Shown here one piece after another: positions 41,671-51,257 of a stretch of 64,000 bases of DNA (the stretch's first letter is position 1; every line of letters begins with the position of its first letter). The stretch is from Dechloromonas sp. (lineage in GTDB: Bacteria > Pseudomonadota > Gammaproteobacteria > Burkholderiales > Rhodocyclaceae), in the NCBI GenBank assembly GCA_028687035.1, contig JAQUAX010000016.1:17419-81418 (forward strand), read 5' to 3'. The notes under the pieces are model-generated. The model saw nothing but the letters and a program-made list of their open reading frames with translations, made no database searches and was not told where the DNA came from. The position numbers and the translations under genes are program-made.

Positions 41671-44600
41671 ATGTTTGAACGCATCATCCGACTGGCCATC
41701 GAGCATCGCTGGCTGGTACTGCTCACCGTCCTCGGCATGGCCGGGCTGGGCATTTACAACTACCAGCGGCTGCCCATCGATGCCGTGCCCGACATTACCA
41801 ACGTTCAGGTCCAGATCAACACCGCTGCACCCGGCTATTCTCCACTCGAGGTGGAGCAGCGGGTCACCTATCCCGTGGAAACGGTGATGGCGGGCCTCCC
41901 GAATCTGGAACAGACCCGCTCGCTCTCGCGCTACGGGCTCTCCCAGGTGACGGTGATTTTCAAAGACGGCACGGACATCTACTTTGCCCGCCAACTCGTC
42001 AATCAGCGCATCCAGGAGGCCCGTGAAAAGCTGCCGGCCGGAATTGCTCCAGCGATGGGGCCGATCTCGACCGGACTTGGGGAAATCTACTTGTGGACCG
42101 TCGAAGCCAAGGAAGGCGCCAAGAAGCCCGACGGCACACCCTACACGCCGACCGATCTGCGCGAAATCCAGGACTGGATCATCAAGCCCCAGTTGCGCAA
42201 TGTACCCGGGGTCACCGAGATCAATTCCATCGGCGGCTACGCCAAGGAATACCAAGTGGCACCCAGCCCGGAAAAGCTCGCGTCCTATGGCCTGACCTTG
42301 CAGGAACTGGTGACTGCCATTGACCGCAACAACAACAATGTCGGTGCCGGCTACATTGAGAAGCGCGGTGAGCAATACCTAGTTCGTGCCCCAGGCCAGG
42401 TGCGTTCCATGGAAGACATCCGTAATGTCATCCTCGGCAATGTCCAGGGCGTGCCCATTCGTATCCGCGACGTGGCGGAAGTCAGCATCGGCCGCGAATT
42501 GCGTACCGGCGCTGCGACCGACAATGGCCGCGAGGTGGTGCTGGGGACCGTCTTCATGTTGATCGGCCAGAACAGCCGAACCGTCTCCCGGGCAGTTGAC
42601 GCGAAGATGGTCGAAATCAACCGAAGCCTGCCGGAGGGCATTCATGCTGTGACGGTCTACGACCGGACCGTACTGGTGGATAAGGCCATCAACACGGTCA
42701 AGAAGAACCTCCTCGAAGGGGCGATCCTGGTCATCGCCATTCTCTTCTTGTTCCTGGGCAATCTACGGGCGGCGGTCATCACTGCCATGGTGATTCCCCT
42801 CTCCATGCTGTTCACCTTCACCGGCATGGTGACCTACCAGGTCAGCGCCAACCTGATGAGCCTGGGCGCCCTCGACTTCGGGATCATCATCGACGGCGCG
42901 GTCGTCATCGTCGAGAACTGCGTGCGCCGTCTGGCCCACGCCCAAGCCCACCATGGGCGAGCACTAACCCGGACAGAACGCTTCCACGAAGTCTTCGCCG
43001 CCTCGCAGGAAGCTCGCCGGGCGCTGATCTTCGGCCAGCTCATCATCATGATTGTCTATCTGCCCATCTTCGCCCTGACCGGCGTGGAAGGAAAGATGTT
43101 CCATCCGATGGCCTTTACCGTGGTGACGGCCCTGGTTGGCGCCATGATCCTGTCGGTGACCTTCATTCCAGCAACCGTTGCGCTCTTCATGAATGCCCCG
43201 GTTGCCGAGAAGGAGAACAGGCTGATGTTGGCTGCCAAGCGCTGGTACGAACCCACGCTGGATCGTGTCATGTCCAACCAGCCGGTCGTTCTCGTCTTCG
43301 CGACCGTCATGATCCTCTTGTGCGGTTTGTTGGCGACGCGCATGGGGAGTGAATTTGTCCCCAGCCTGAACGAAGGGGACTTCGCCATCCAGGCCCTGCG
43401 CATCCCTGGCACCAGTCTGTCGCAGTCGATCGCGATGCAGCAGCAACTGGAAAAACGGCTGAAGGACGAGTTCCCGGAAATCGATCGCGTCTTTGCTCGC
43501 ACCGGGACCGCCGAAATTGCCTCCGATCCGATGCCGCCGAATATCTCCGACGGCTACATCATGCTGAAGCCGCAGGATCAATGGCCGGAGCCCAAGAAAT
43601 CCCGGGACGAGTTGCTGGCCGCTGTGCAGGAAGTGGTTGGCAGTTTGCCGGGCAACAATTACGAGTTCTCCCAGCCTATCCAGTTGCGCTTCAACGAATT
43701 GATCTCCGGCGTGCGCAGCGACGTGGCAGTGAAGGTCTTTGGCGATGACATGAATGTCATGAACGACACTGCCGCTCGCATCGCCGCCATCCTGGAAAAG
43801 ATCCCCGGTGCCTCGGAAGTCAAGATCGAACAGACCACGGGCCTGCCCATGCTGACAGTGGACATCGATCGTGATAAGACCGCTCGTTACGGCCTCAACG
43901 TCGGCGATGTGCAGGAAACCATCTCCACGGCAATCGGGGGCCAGGAAGCGGGCACGATGTTCGAGGGCGACCGTCGCTTCGAGATCGTGGTGCGTTTGCC
44001 GGAAACCCTGCGCGCCGATCTCGATGCCTTACAGCGCCTGCCGATTGCGCTACCGCGTACGAACGGAAAGAGTGAGGGTCGCACGACCTACATTCCCTTG
44101 GGCGAAGTTGCCAGCCTCCAGTTGGCACCCGGCCCGAACCAGGTTAGTCGCGAGAATGGCAAACGCCGGGTGGTGGTCAGCGCCAATGTGCGGGGCCGCG
44201 ATATCGGCTCCTTCGTAGCGGAGGCGCAGCGTCGTTTGGAGGAGGTGAAGGCGCCTGCCGGCTATTGGACTGCCTGGGGCGGGACGTTCGAGCAGTTGGA
44301 GTCGGCCACCCGGCGGCTGCAGATTGTTGTTCCCGTCGCGCTGTTGCTGGTCTTCACGCTGCTTTTCGCCATGTTCGGTAACGTTAAGGACGGTTTGCTC
44401 GTCTTCAGCGGCATTCCCTTCGCGCTGACCGGCGGCTTCGTCGCGCTCTGGCTGCGAGGTATTCCATTGTCGATCTCCGCGGCAGTTGGCTTTATCGCCC
44501 TCTCGGGTGTCGCAGTGTTGAACGGCTTGGTCATGATCTCTTTCATCCGCAACCTGCGTGAGGAAGGCCGGCCGCTCGATGCCGCTATTCGGGAAGGTGC

Positions 44601-44850
44601 ACTTACCCGCCTGCGACCGGTCCTGATGACAGCGCTGGTGGCTTCTCTTGGTTTCGTGCCGATGGCCATCGCGACCGGCACCGGTGCCGAAGTCCAGCGG
44701 CCGCTGGCGACGGTGGTGATCGGCGGGATCTTGTCTTCGACTGCACTCACTTTGCTCGTCTTGCCCATTCTCTATCGCCTCGCCCACGGCAAGGATGCCG
44801 ATGAGGAGGACTTCACCACCGACCCGGCGCCCAAGCCGAGCGAAGCATAG
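41671..44850 (+). CDS. czcA: CzcA-like heavy metal RND permease
   Basis: 1059 aa; MFERIIRLAIEHRWLVLLTVLGMAGLGIYNYQRLPIDAVPDITNVQVQINT. Confidence 0.96.
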   Translation: MFERIIRLAIEHRWLVLLTVLGMAGLGIYNYQRLPIDAVPDITNVQVQINTAAPGYSPLEVEQRVTYPVETVMAGLPNLEQTRSLSRYGLSQVTVIFKDGTDIYFARQLVNQRIQEAREKLPAGIAPAMGPISTGLGEIYLWTVEAKEGAKKPDGTPYTPTDLREIQDWIIKPQLRNVPGVTEINSIGGYAKEYQVAPSPEKLASYGLTLQELVTAIDRNNNNVGAGYIEKRGEQYLVRAPGQVRSMEDIRNVILGNVQGVPIRIRDVAEVSIGRELRTGAATDNGREVVLGTVFMLIGQNSRTVSRAVDAKMVEINRSLPEGIHAVTVYDRTVLVDKAINTVKKNLLEGAILVIAILFLFLGNLRAAVITAMVIPLSMLFTFTGMVTYQVSANLMSLGALDFGIIIDGAVVIVENCVRRLAHAQAHHGRALTRTERFHEVFAASQEARRALIFGQLIIMIVYLPIFALTGVEGKMFHPMAFTVVTALVGAMILSVTFIPATVALFMNAPVAEKENRLMLAAKRWYEPTLDRVMSNQPVVLVFATVMILLCGLLATRMGSEFVPSLNEGDFAIQALRIPGTSLSQSIAMQQQLEKRLKDEFPEIDRVFARTGTAEIASDPMPPNISDGYIMLKPQDQWPEPKKSRDELLAAVQEVVGSLPGNNYEFSQPIQLRFNELISGVRSDVAVKVFGDDMNVMNDTAARIAAILEKIPGASEVKIEQTTGLPMLTVDIDRDKTARYGLNVGDVQETISTAIGGQEAGTMFEGDRRFEIVVRLPETLRADLDALQRLPIALPRTNGKSEGRTTYIPLGEVASLQLAPGPNQVSRENGKRRVVVSANVRGRDIGSFVAEAQRRLEEVKAPAGYWTAWGGTFEQLESATRRLQIVVPVALLLVFTLLFAMFGNVKDGLLVFSGIPFALTGGFVALWLRGIPLSISAAVGFIALSGVAVLNGLVMISFIRNLREEGRPLDAAIREGALTRLRPVLMTALVASLGFVPMAIATGTGAEVQRPLATVVIGGILSSTALTLLVLPILYRLAHGKDADEEDFTTDPAPKPSEA

Positions 44851-44937
44851 CGTTTTCCAGTTGTGGCCGGGGGTATGGCGCCAGATGCGGCAAAAGCTGT
44901 CGGTCACTCTTTAATCCACTCACCTACGGAGGTTGAT

Positions 44938-45240
44938 ATGGGATTCTTTGAAAAACTCTTGCGAGGAGCAGTTGGTTCGCATGGCGGAGGTCATCATGGC
45001 GGTGACCGGAACAGCGGCCATCATGGCTGGGGGAACAGTTATCCCTCAAATTCAGCGCCACCCCCCAATAGCGCTGCTGGTGGCCCCTCATGCCCGAAGT
45101 GCGGCTCCGCGACACCTCCTGGGGGGCGCTACTGTGCCCAATGCGGCACAGCCTTGGTGCCTGGTAATTGTGCGGCCTGCAATGCGAACCTCGCCCCGGG
45201 GACAAAGTTTTGTCCAAATTGTGGCAAGGCGCAGATCTGA
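44938..45240 (+). CDS. Small zinc-ribbon protein
   Basis: CPKCGSATPPGGRYCAQCGTALVPGNCAACNANLAPGTKFCPNCG. Confidence 0.7.
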   Translation: MGFFEKLLRGAVGSHGGGHHGGDRNSGHHGWGNSYPSNSAPPPNSAAGGPSCPKCGSATPPGGRYCAQCGTALVPGNCAACNANLAPGTKFCPNCGKAQI

Positions 45241-45257
45241 GTTGGCGTGGTCGTCCC

Positions 45258-45473
45258 ATGTTTCTGCACATGCTCCACAACCACCTTGAATTCCAACTCC
45301 TCATTCTCACCCTGGGACTAATTCTGGCTTTTTGGGTGTTTTACGGCTGGGTTTGCTCGCGGGAAGGTCGGCGTGGCAAGGCACCAAAATTTTCAGAAAA
45401 TCTTCGGCGTCGTCTCCAGATGACTAAGCAGAAGTTGAAGCGACGTCACGATGATCAAGGAGGCTCCGCATGA
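45258..45473 (+). CDS. Small single-TM protein
   Basis: MFLHMLHNHLEFQLLILTLGLILAFWVFYGWVCSREGRRG...; overlaps czcD start. Confidence 0.5.
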   Translation: MFLHMLHNHLEFQLLILTLGLILAFWVFYGWVCSREGRRGKAPKFSENLRRRLQMTKQKLKRRHDDQGGSA

Positions 45474-46414
45474 GTACGAGCCACACCCACGCACTTCCGA
45501 GCACTGAAAACGAGCGTGCCCTGCGCTTTGCTCTGGCACTGACCGGCAGTTTCCTGGTTGCCGAAGTCATTGGCGGCGTACTGACCGGAAGCTTAGCTCT
45601 CATCTCGGATGCCGCGCACATGTTGACCGATGCTGCCGCGCTCGCCATCGCATTGGCGGCCATCCGCATTGCCCGGCGCCCGGCCGATCGCCGACGAACC
45701 TATGGCTACCACCGCTTTGAGATTCTGGCGGCTGCCTTCAATGCCATGCTGCTGTTTGCCGTGGCGCTCTACATCCTGGTTGAGGCTTACCGGCGATTCA
45801 CCTCCCCGCCCGAAATCCATTCGGTTGGGATGCTCGTGATCGCCAGTATCGGCCTCATCGTCAATCTGATCAGCATCCGCCTGCTGAGCGGGGGACAGAC
45901 AGATAGCCTCAACATAAAGGGTGCCTATCTCGAAGTGTGGAGCGACCTTCTGGGGTCGATCGCCGTGATCCTCGGCGCGGTGGTGATTCAGCTAACCGGC
46001 TGGTCCTGGGTAGACCCGCTTGTGGCTGTCGCCATTGGCCTCTGGGTTTTGCCACGCGCCTGGATCTTGCTGAAGGACAGTCTGAATATCCTGCTCGAAG
46101 GCGTGCCCGAGGGCATCGACTTAGGAGAGGTGGAGCTGGCCATGCTGGCTGTGCCGGGCGTCCTTGGCATTCATGACCTGCACGTCTGGGCGCTGACGAC
46201 CGGCAAGACCAGCCTGACCGCGCATGTGGTCTATGACCAGACTCACTCCCCCGAAGACGCTTTGATGCCCGCCTTACAGACGGTGTTGGCCAACCGCTTC
46301 AAGGTAGTCCACACGACGCTGCAATGCGAAACCAAACCCTGTGCGCGCCAACCGCAAGGCTGCACCACCGCCGACAGCACGTCCGAGCACGGCGACAACC
46401 CAAATGTTCATTAA
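45470..46414 (+). CDS. czcD: Cation diffusion facilitator CzcD
   Basis: LRFALALTGSFLVAEVIGGVLTGSLALISDAAHMLTDAAAL. Confidence 0.95.
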   Translation: MSTSHTHALPSTENERALRFALALTGSFLVAEVIGGVLTGSLALISDAAHMLTDAAALAIALAAIRIARRPADRRRTYGYHRFEILAAAFNAMLLFAVALYILVEAYRRFTSPPEIHSVGMLVIASIGLIVNLISIRLLSGGQTDSLNIKGAYLEVWSDLLGSIAVILGAVVIQLTGWSWVDPLVAVAIGLWVLPRAWILLKDSLNILLEGVPEGIDLGEVELAMLAVPGVLGIHDLHVWALTTGKTSLTAHVVYDQTHSPEDALMPALQTVLANRFKVVHTTLQCETKPCARQPQGCTTADSTSEHGDNPNVH

Positions 46415-46442
46415 CCAATTTACCAACTGACATGGAGCTCCC

Positions 46443-46868
46443 ATGAAACCTTCCACGGCACTCTCCGCTTTTCTTTTCGCTTGCTTCGTCAATCTGGCGT
46501 CCGCTGCGGACGATCATAAGGGCCATGCCCACAACGAGAAGCCGGGCCAAGCGCACACCCATAATGCCAAGCCCCAGCACGATGGCGTCGTATCGGTCGT
46601 CAAGGACATCAACTATGAGCTGGTGGCGAAAGCTGATTCCATCACTCTCTACGTGACTGATCACGATCAGCCTGTCGATACCCGGAATGCGTCAGCTACC
46701 GTAACGCTCCTGTCCGCATCAGACAAGACCGAAGTCAAATTGCTGCCAGCCGGAGGTAACCAGTTGCGTGCCCAGGGGAGCTTCAAGGTCCAAGCCGGCA
46801 CAAAAGCTGTCGCCTTGGTCAAACTCGGCGACATGTCCGGTCAAAGTGTTCGTTTCGCCCTGAAGTAG
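46443..46868 (+). CDS. His-rich periplasmic protein of the czc cluster
   Basis: Signal peptide + DDHKGHAHNEKPGQAHTHNAKPQHDG. Confidence 0.65.
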   Translation: MKPSTALSAFLFACFVNLASAADDHKGHAHNEKPGQAHTHNAKPQHDGVVSVVKDINYELVAKADSITLYVTDHDQPVDTRNASATVTLLSASDKTEVKLLPAGGNQLRAQGSFKVQAGTKAVALVKLGDMSGQSVRFALK

Positions 46869-47091
46869 ACGATGGTCACCGCACCGCCCACTCGTTCACT
46901 GACCGCCCGGACAAGGCGTGCAATGCATAGCGTGGGCGATGCGTTTCCACAGATTCATTTGCTGACCGATCCCGAGGTGCTGGCTGGTTTCGAGGACGGC
47001 TCCCGATGTTGATTCAAGCAGTAATCAGCGTCCAGCCTGAAACTGGACACAGCCAACAGCCCCACAGCCGTATTTCGTCCAAGGAGTTTCT

Positions 47092-47703
47092 ATGCCTGTG
47101 ATTTCGCCCGTATTCCCTGTTATGCAGGTAGAAACTGTTGGAAATGCTGCACCTAGTGCGTCGGATACAGGTGAAGCCAAAGGTTCAACGGCATTCTCAA
47201 GCATTCTTGAAAACGCTATTTCACGTTCTGCGGCTGCCAACGGTGCGCCAAGCAGCAATATCGACCCCACCGGAAAATTGACTCTTGGTGCACCCCATCC
47301 ATCTCATTTACCCGCAAATAAAAACGAGGATTTTCAACAAAAAATGCTCGGAATCAGGGCTTATAGGCAGCAAATTCTCGCATCCAACATCGCCAACGCA
47401 GACACTCCTGGCTACAACGCGGTTGACATTGATATTGCCGAGGCTGCTGGTGGTGATCAATCCCCTCCTCTTAAGCTAAATGCTTCCTCGCCCGGGCATT
47501 TGAAGGGTAATTCTTCTTGGCAGTCACCACCCGTAAATCTTAAGTACCATGTTCCCTACCAAGCAGCGCTTGACGGAAATACCGTCGAAATGGATGTTGA
47601 GCGCCAGAAAATCTCGGAGAATTCATTGATGTATCAATTCTCCCTTGATCGGGTTGGCGGTGAGTTCAAGCACATGAAAGAGTTATTTCAATCGCTGAAA
47701 TAA
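47092..47703 (+). CDS. Orphan FlgB-like flagellar basal-body rod domain protein
   Basis: GIRAYRQQILASNIANADTPGYNAVDIDI and C-terminal GNTVEMDVERQKISENSLMYQFSLDRVGGEFKHMKELFQSL. Confidence 0.8.
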   Translation: MPVISPVFPVMQVETVGNAAPSASDTGEAKGSTAFSSILENAISRSAAANGAPSSNIDPTGKLTLGAPHPSHLPANKNEDFQQKMLGIRAYRQQILASNIANADTPGYNAVDIDIAEAAGGDQSPPLKLNASSPGHLKGNSSWQSPPVNLKYHVPYQAALDGNTVEMDVERQKISENSLMYQFSLDRVGGEFKHMKELFQSLK

Positions 47704-47854
47704 ATATTCTCTTTTGAGAGTCGGACTGAATCGCTCGAAGAACATTAGCCCATTGAGCACTATCAGCAAGCTGGTTTCTCAGCGAATATCAAATGATGGC
47801 CAAGGTATTGCTCCTCGGCCATCATCAAATTGGCAGAGTTTTCCTGGGGAAATA

Positions 47855-48232
47855 TCAACCGCCTCTGTACAAAGTCTCGTACTGCTTTTTTTCCTCCGGC
47901 GTCATTTCCAAAGATGGTGCAGGCGTATTGTGTTGAAGTTTATCGACGTGCTGCCATTTTCCATCACGGTAGGCATATTCATGAGGGATCAAAACCCAAC
48001 CTTGATCACCGCCAACATAACGATACTGGCCGTCAGCGCTAATAGGATTGCGCTTGAAATCCTCCAGCTCTTGTTGCACCTGTTTGACGGATTTGTTGCT
48101 CGAGTCATGTGCCGGGTGGAATTCTGCAGCCCCGCTCGGTTCGGTATGTATGACCGATTCGGCCAATACCTGACTAGAAAGTGCCAATCCGGCACAAAGA
48201 ACGGGGATGGAAAGTGCTTGTTTGACGTTCAT
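47855..48232 (-). CDS. Small periplasmic protein next to metal-responsive two-component system
   Basis: Signal peptide MNVKQALSIPVLCAGLALSSQVLAES; divergent from the RR gene. Confidence 0.6.
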   Translation of the reverse strand: MNVKQALSIPVLCAGLALSSQVLAESVIHTEPSGAAEFHPAHDSSNKSVKQVQQELEDFKRNPISADGQYRYVGGDQGWVLIPHEYAYRDGKWQHVDKLQHNTPAPSLEMTPEEKKQYETLYRGG

Positions 48233-48377
48233 GATAGAACTCCTTCTTTGATGTTTCTGCTCATCGGGTTTGAAGCATGCCGAACAACAGAACGGCATGA
48301 ACAAACTATAAAAAATGAGCACTGACAGAACGCCAACGGGAAGTTTACAAAATTGACATCTTTCGATTCGTGAAAAA

Positions 48378-49061
48378 ATGAAACTATTGGTTGTCGAGGA
48401 TGAACAAAAGCTTGCCCAGTACCTGCAAAAGGGATTGAGTACCGCGGGCTTTGTCGTTGACCTTGCACACGACGGTGTTACTGGACTTCACATGAGTCTG
48501 GAGTTCGATTACGCAGCCATCGTTCTCGACTCGATGTTGCCGGGCATGGATGGGCTCTCTTTACTTGCCGCCCTGCGCACCAAAAAGCAAACGCCCGTCT
48601 TGATGCTGACGGCGCTTGGCAAAGTGGAAGACCGGGTCAACGGTCTGCAAACCGGAGCAGATGACTATCTGGTCAAGCCATTCGCTTTCTCTGAACTGAT
48701 TGCACGTATCCAGGGCCTACTTCGCCGTTCGGCACCGCATCAGCCAGAAGCCCAATCGAACCGGCTGTCACTACACAATCTTGAAATGGACTTGGTACGC
48801 CGTAAGGTTTCCAGGGACGGTCAGCGTATCGATCTGAGCGCAAAGGAATTCCTGCTGCTTTCGTTGTTTCTCAGAAAGCAAGGAGAGGTATTGTCTAGAA
48901 CGGAGATCGCCGAACAGGTCTGGGACATGAACTTCGATAGCAATACTAATGTGGTTGAAGTTGCGATCAAAAGACTTCGCGCCAAGATGGACACCCCGTT
49001 TGAAACTCACTTATTACACACCGTGCGAGGCATGGGGTATGTCCTCGAAATGCGCGAATGA
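48378..49061 (+). CDS. Heavy-metal response regulator (CzcR/CusR/IrlR-like)
   Basis: MKLLVVEDEQKLAQYLQKGLSTAGFVVDLAHDGVTGL. Confidence 0.93.
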   Translation: MKLLVVEDEQKLAQYLQKGLSTAGFVVDLAHDGVTGLHMSLEFDYAAIVLDSMLPGMDGLSLLAALRTKKQTPVLMLTALGKVEDRVNGLQTGADDYLVKPFAFSELIARIQGLLRRSAPHQPEAQSNRLSLHNLEMDLVRRKVSRDGQRIDLSAKEFLLLSLFLRKQGEVLSRTEIAEQVWDMNFDSNTNVVEVAIKRLRAKMDTPFETHLLHTVRGMGYVLEMRE

Positions 49062-50389
49062 AACTCAGCATGCCAATAAGCCAAACACTTAGCGGTCGCC
49101 TTATACGCTGGCTTGCGTCATTAAGTTTGTTTGTTCTCGGATGCTTGTGTTTCGGAGTCTTCTTCTTGATCAAAGCCAACCTTGAAGCACAACAGAACTT
49201 GCGCTTTGAAAAGCTCACGACTGCAATTCTGCATCTATTCGAGGAAACGCCAGGGCACCTGCAAGTCGGAGCGCTAGAACACGACCTGGAAGATCTCCTG
49301 AAGGTCAATCGGGATATCCATCTTAGGTTACTGGACGAGAACGGCGAGGTTCGCTTCAGTTCACAGCCGGGCGTATCGCCAGCACGGGCACGCTCTTACT
49401 CGTTTGCACTTCCTGCGGAAGCCCAAAAGACCAGCCATGCGATCGCAGAACTGACTCTTGATACTGGCCCCGACAAAGTGATTCTGGATCGCTTGGCAGC
49501 CATTCTCTGGGGCGCTGCGCTGATTGGCAGTGCAGCAATCACTCTGGGTGGCTACTTGATTGTCTATTTTGGATTGGCTCCCATTCGGAGGCTGGCTGAG
49601 CAAACACATAACCTTGCAATCCTGTCCCTCGACAAGCGTCTGGCAACGGAAGGGATTCCCGCCGAGTTGCAAGTTCTTGTAGACCAGTTCAATGATTTAC
49701 TGAATCGATTGGAGAAGGCATATCAGCAACTAGAGGCATTTAATGCTGATGTAGCGCACGAATTGCGAACCCCGCTGGCAAACATTATTGCTAACAGTGA
49801 ACTGGCCCTGAGAAGCAAAAATAATGATGAAGGATTGCGCGACTGTATCGCTTCAAATCTCGAGGAAATGCAGAGATTGTCCGGCATCGTTAATGACATG
49901 CTTTTCCTGTCACAAGTAGACAGAGGAGCAAAAGCCCGACGAATGCCCCTACAAAGTCTTGCCAAACTATGTGCAGAAGTTGCCGATTACTACGAAGCAG
50001 TGTTGATTGATTCCAGCCTTCAATGTTTGATCGAAGGTGATGCTTCAGGCCAATTTGATGCAGCGTTGTTGAGGCGGGCGTTATCCAATCTCCTGAACAA
50101 TGCAGCCAGGCACGCCGATTGCGGGAGTGCAATTGTGATCCGAATAAAACCTGAAGCTACAGGCCAACTCGGACTCTCGGTTATCAATCGAGGCGAACCG
50201 ATTCCTTCGGCGACTCTACCTCATATTTTTGATCGCTTTTTTCGAGCAGACATTTCGCGCCCTCATGGTCACCAGAATCATGGGCTTGGTCTTGCCATCG
50301 TCAGCGCAATTGCCAGAATGCATGATGGAGGGGCATTCGCAAGATCCGCACATGGTGAGACCGAAATAGGCATACGACTATCCCGCTAA
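49058..50389 (+). CDS. Heavy-metal sensor histidine kinase (CzcS/CusS-like)
   Basis: FNADVAHELRTPLANIIANSELAL; NHGLGLAIVSAIARMHDG. Confidence 0.92.
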   Translation: MKLSMPISQTLSGRLIRWLASLSLFVLGCLCFGVFFLIKANLEAQQNLRFEKLTTAILHLFEETPGHLQVGALEHDLEDLLKVNRDIHLRLLDENGEVRFSSQPGVSPARARSYSFALPAEAQKTSHAIAELTLDTGPDKVILDRLAAILWGAALIGSAAITLGGYLIVYFGLAPIRRLAEQTHNLAILSLDKRLATEGIPAELQVLVDQFNDLLNRLEKAYQQLEAFNADVAHELRTPLANIIANSELALRSKNNDEGLRDCIASNLEEMQRLSGIVNDMLFLSQVDRGAKARRMPLQSLAKLCAEVADYYEAVLIDSSLQCLIEGDASGQFDAALLRRALSNLLNNAARHADCGSAIVIRIKPEATGQLGLSVINRGEPIPSATLPHIFDRFFRADISRPHGHQNHGLGLAIVSAIARMHDGGAFARSAHGETEIGIRLSR

Positions 50390-50489
50390 TGCGCCAATGG
50401 TTGCTTACCAAGCATTAGGGTTTCCGGTCTCGGAGAATCCGGCGATGACAGCAACAGTTATAGTGACCAGGATATAATCCACCCTGTCA

Positions 50490-50590
50490 TTGGGGAGTAG
50501 CCTCTCTTCGCATTGAAGAGGCTTACGTCAACACACTTGCCGGCCACGGCATGGCGTAAGCGGTTTCTGTACTTGGCAAGACCATTGACC
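50490..50590 (+). ncRNA. yybP-ykoY-type (Mn2+) riboswitch leader, approximate bounds
   Basis: GGGGAGTAG, P2 stem GCCTCTCTTC/GAAGAGGC, GTCAACACACTTG, GGCGTAAG, GGCAAGACC upstream of UPF0016 gene. Confidence 0.7.
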
Positions 50591-50628
50591 ACCCTACCTC
50601 CCAAGGCCGGAGAGGTAGGGTGGTCAAT
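50584..50628 (+). terminator. 17-bp perfect hairpin between riboswitch and UPF0016 gene (expression platform candidate)
   Basis: ATTGACCACCCTACCTC (50584-50600) and GAGGTAGGGTGGTCAAT (50612-50628), 11-nt loop. Confidence 0.65.
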
Positions 50629-50654
50629 TGGAAATCTCCGGCCAGGACTATGAA

Positions 50655-51230
50655 ATGGAAGCCTTCCTCGTATCGACGGGCATCGTTGCCCTCGCTGAAA
50701 TTGGCGACAAGACCCAACTGCTTGCCTTCATCCTGGCAGCCAAGTTCCGCAAGCCTATCCCCATCATTGTTGGCATCTTGCTCGCCACGCTTGCCAATCA
50801 TGCTTTCGCCGGTGCCCTGGGTTCCTGGATTACCTCCATGGTGGCCCCGGAAACAATGCGCTGGGTACTTGGTCTTTCGTTTTTAGGGATGGCTATCTGG
50901 ACCCTCATCCCGGACAAACTCGACGAGGACGAGGCGAAGCTAGCCAAGTACGGCGTATTCGGAACGACGCTCATCGCGTTCTTCCTAGCCGAGATGGGCG
51001 ACAAAACCCAAGTGGCCACGGTTGCGCTGACTGCGCAGTATCACGCTTTCTTCTCCGTCGTTACCGGCACCACCTTGGGAATGATGATTGCTAATGTGCC
51101 CGCTGTGCTTTTGGGGGACAAGATTGCCCACAAAATGCCTATCCGGATTGTCCATTCCGTTGCCGCAGGAATTTTTGCCATCCTCGGGATTGCAACTCTT
51201 CTGGGCGCAGGGGAATCTCTCGGCCTTTAG
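50655..51230 (+). CDS. UPF0016/TMEM165-GDT1 family cation (Mn2+) exporter
   Basis: Two E-x-G-D-K-T motifs: LAEIGDKTQLL and LAEMGDKTQVAT. Confidence 0.92.
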   Translation: MEAFLVSTGIVALAEIGDKTQLLAFILAAKFRKPIPIIVGILLATLANHAFAGALGSWITSMVAPETMRWVLGLSFLGMAIWTLIPDKLDEDEAKLAKYGVFGTTLIAFFLAEMGDKTQVATVALTAQYHAFFSVVTGTTLGMMIANVPAVLLGDKIAHKMPIRIVHSVAAGIFAILGIATLLGAGESLGL

Positions 51231-51257
51231 AAGCGATTCACACCCGTATTTTTCTCG

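Noticed and set aside
46872-47012. Short ORF MVTAPPTRSLTARTRRAMHSVGDAFPQIHLLTDPEVLAGFEDGSRC as FAD-oxidase N-terminal remnant
   Set aside because: Too short and weak to assign.
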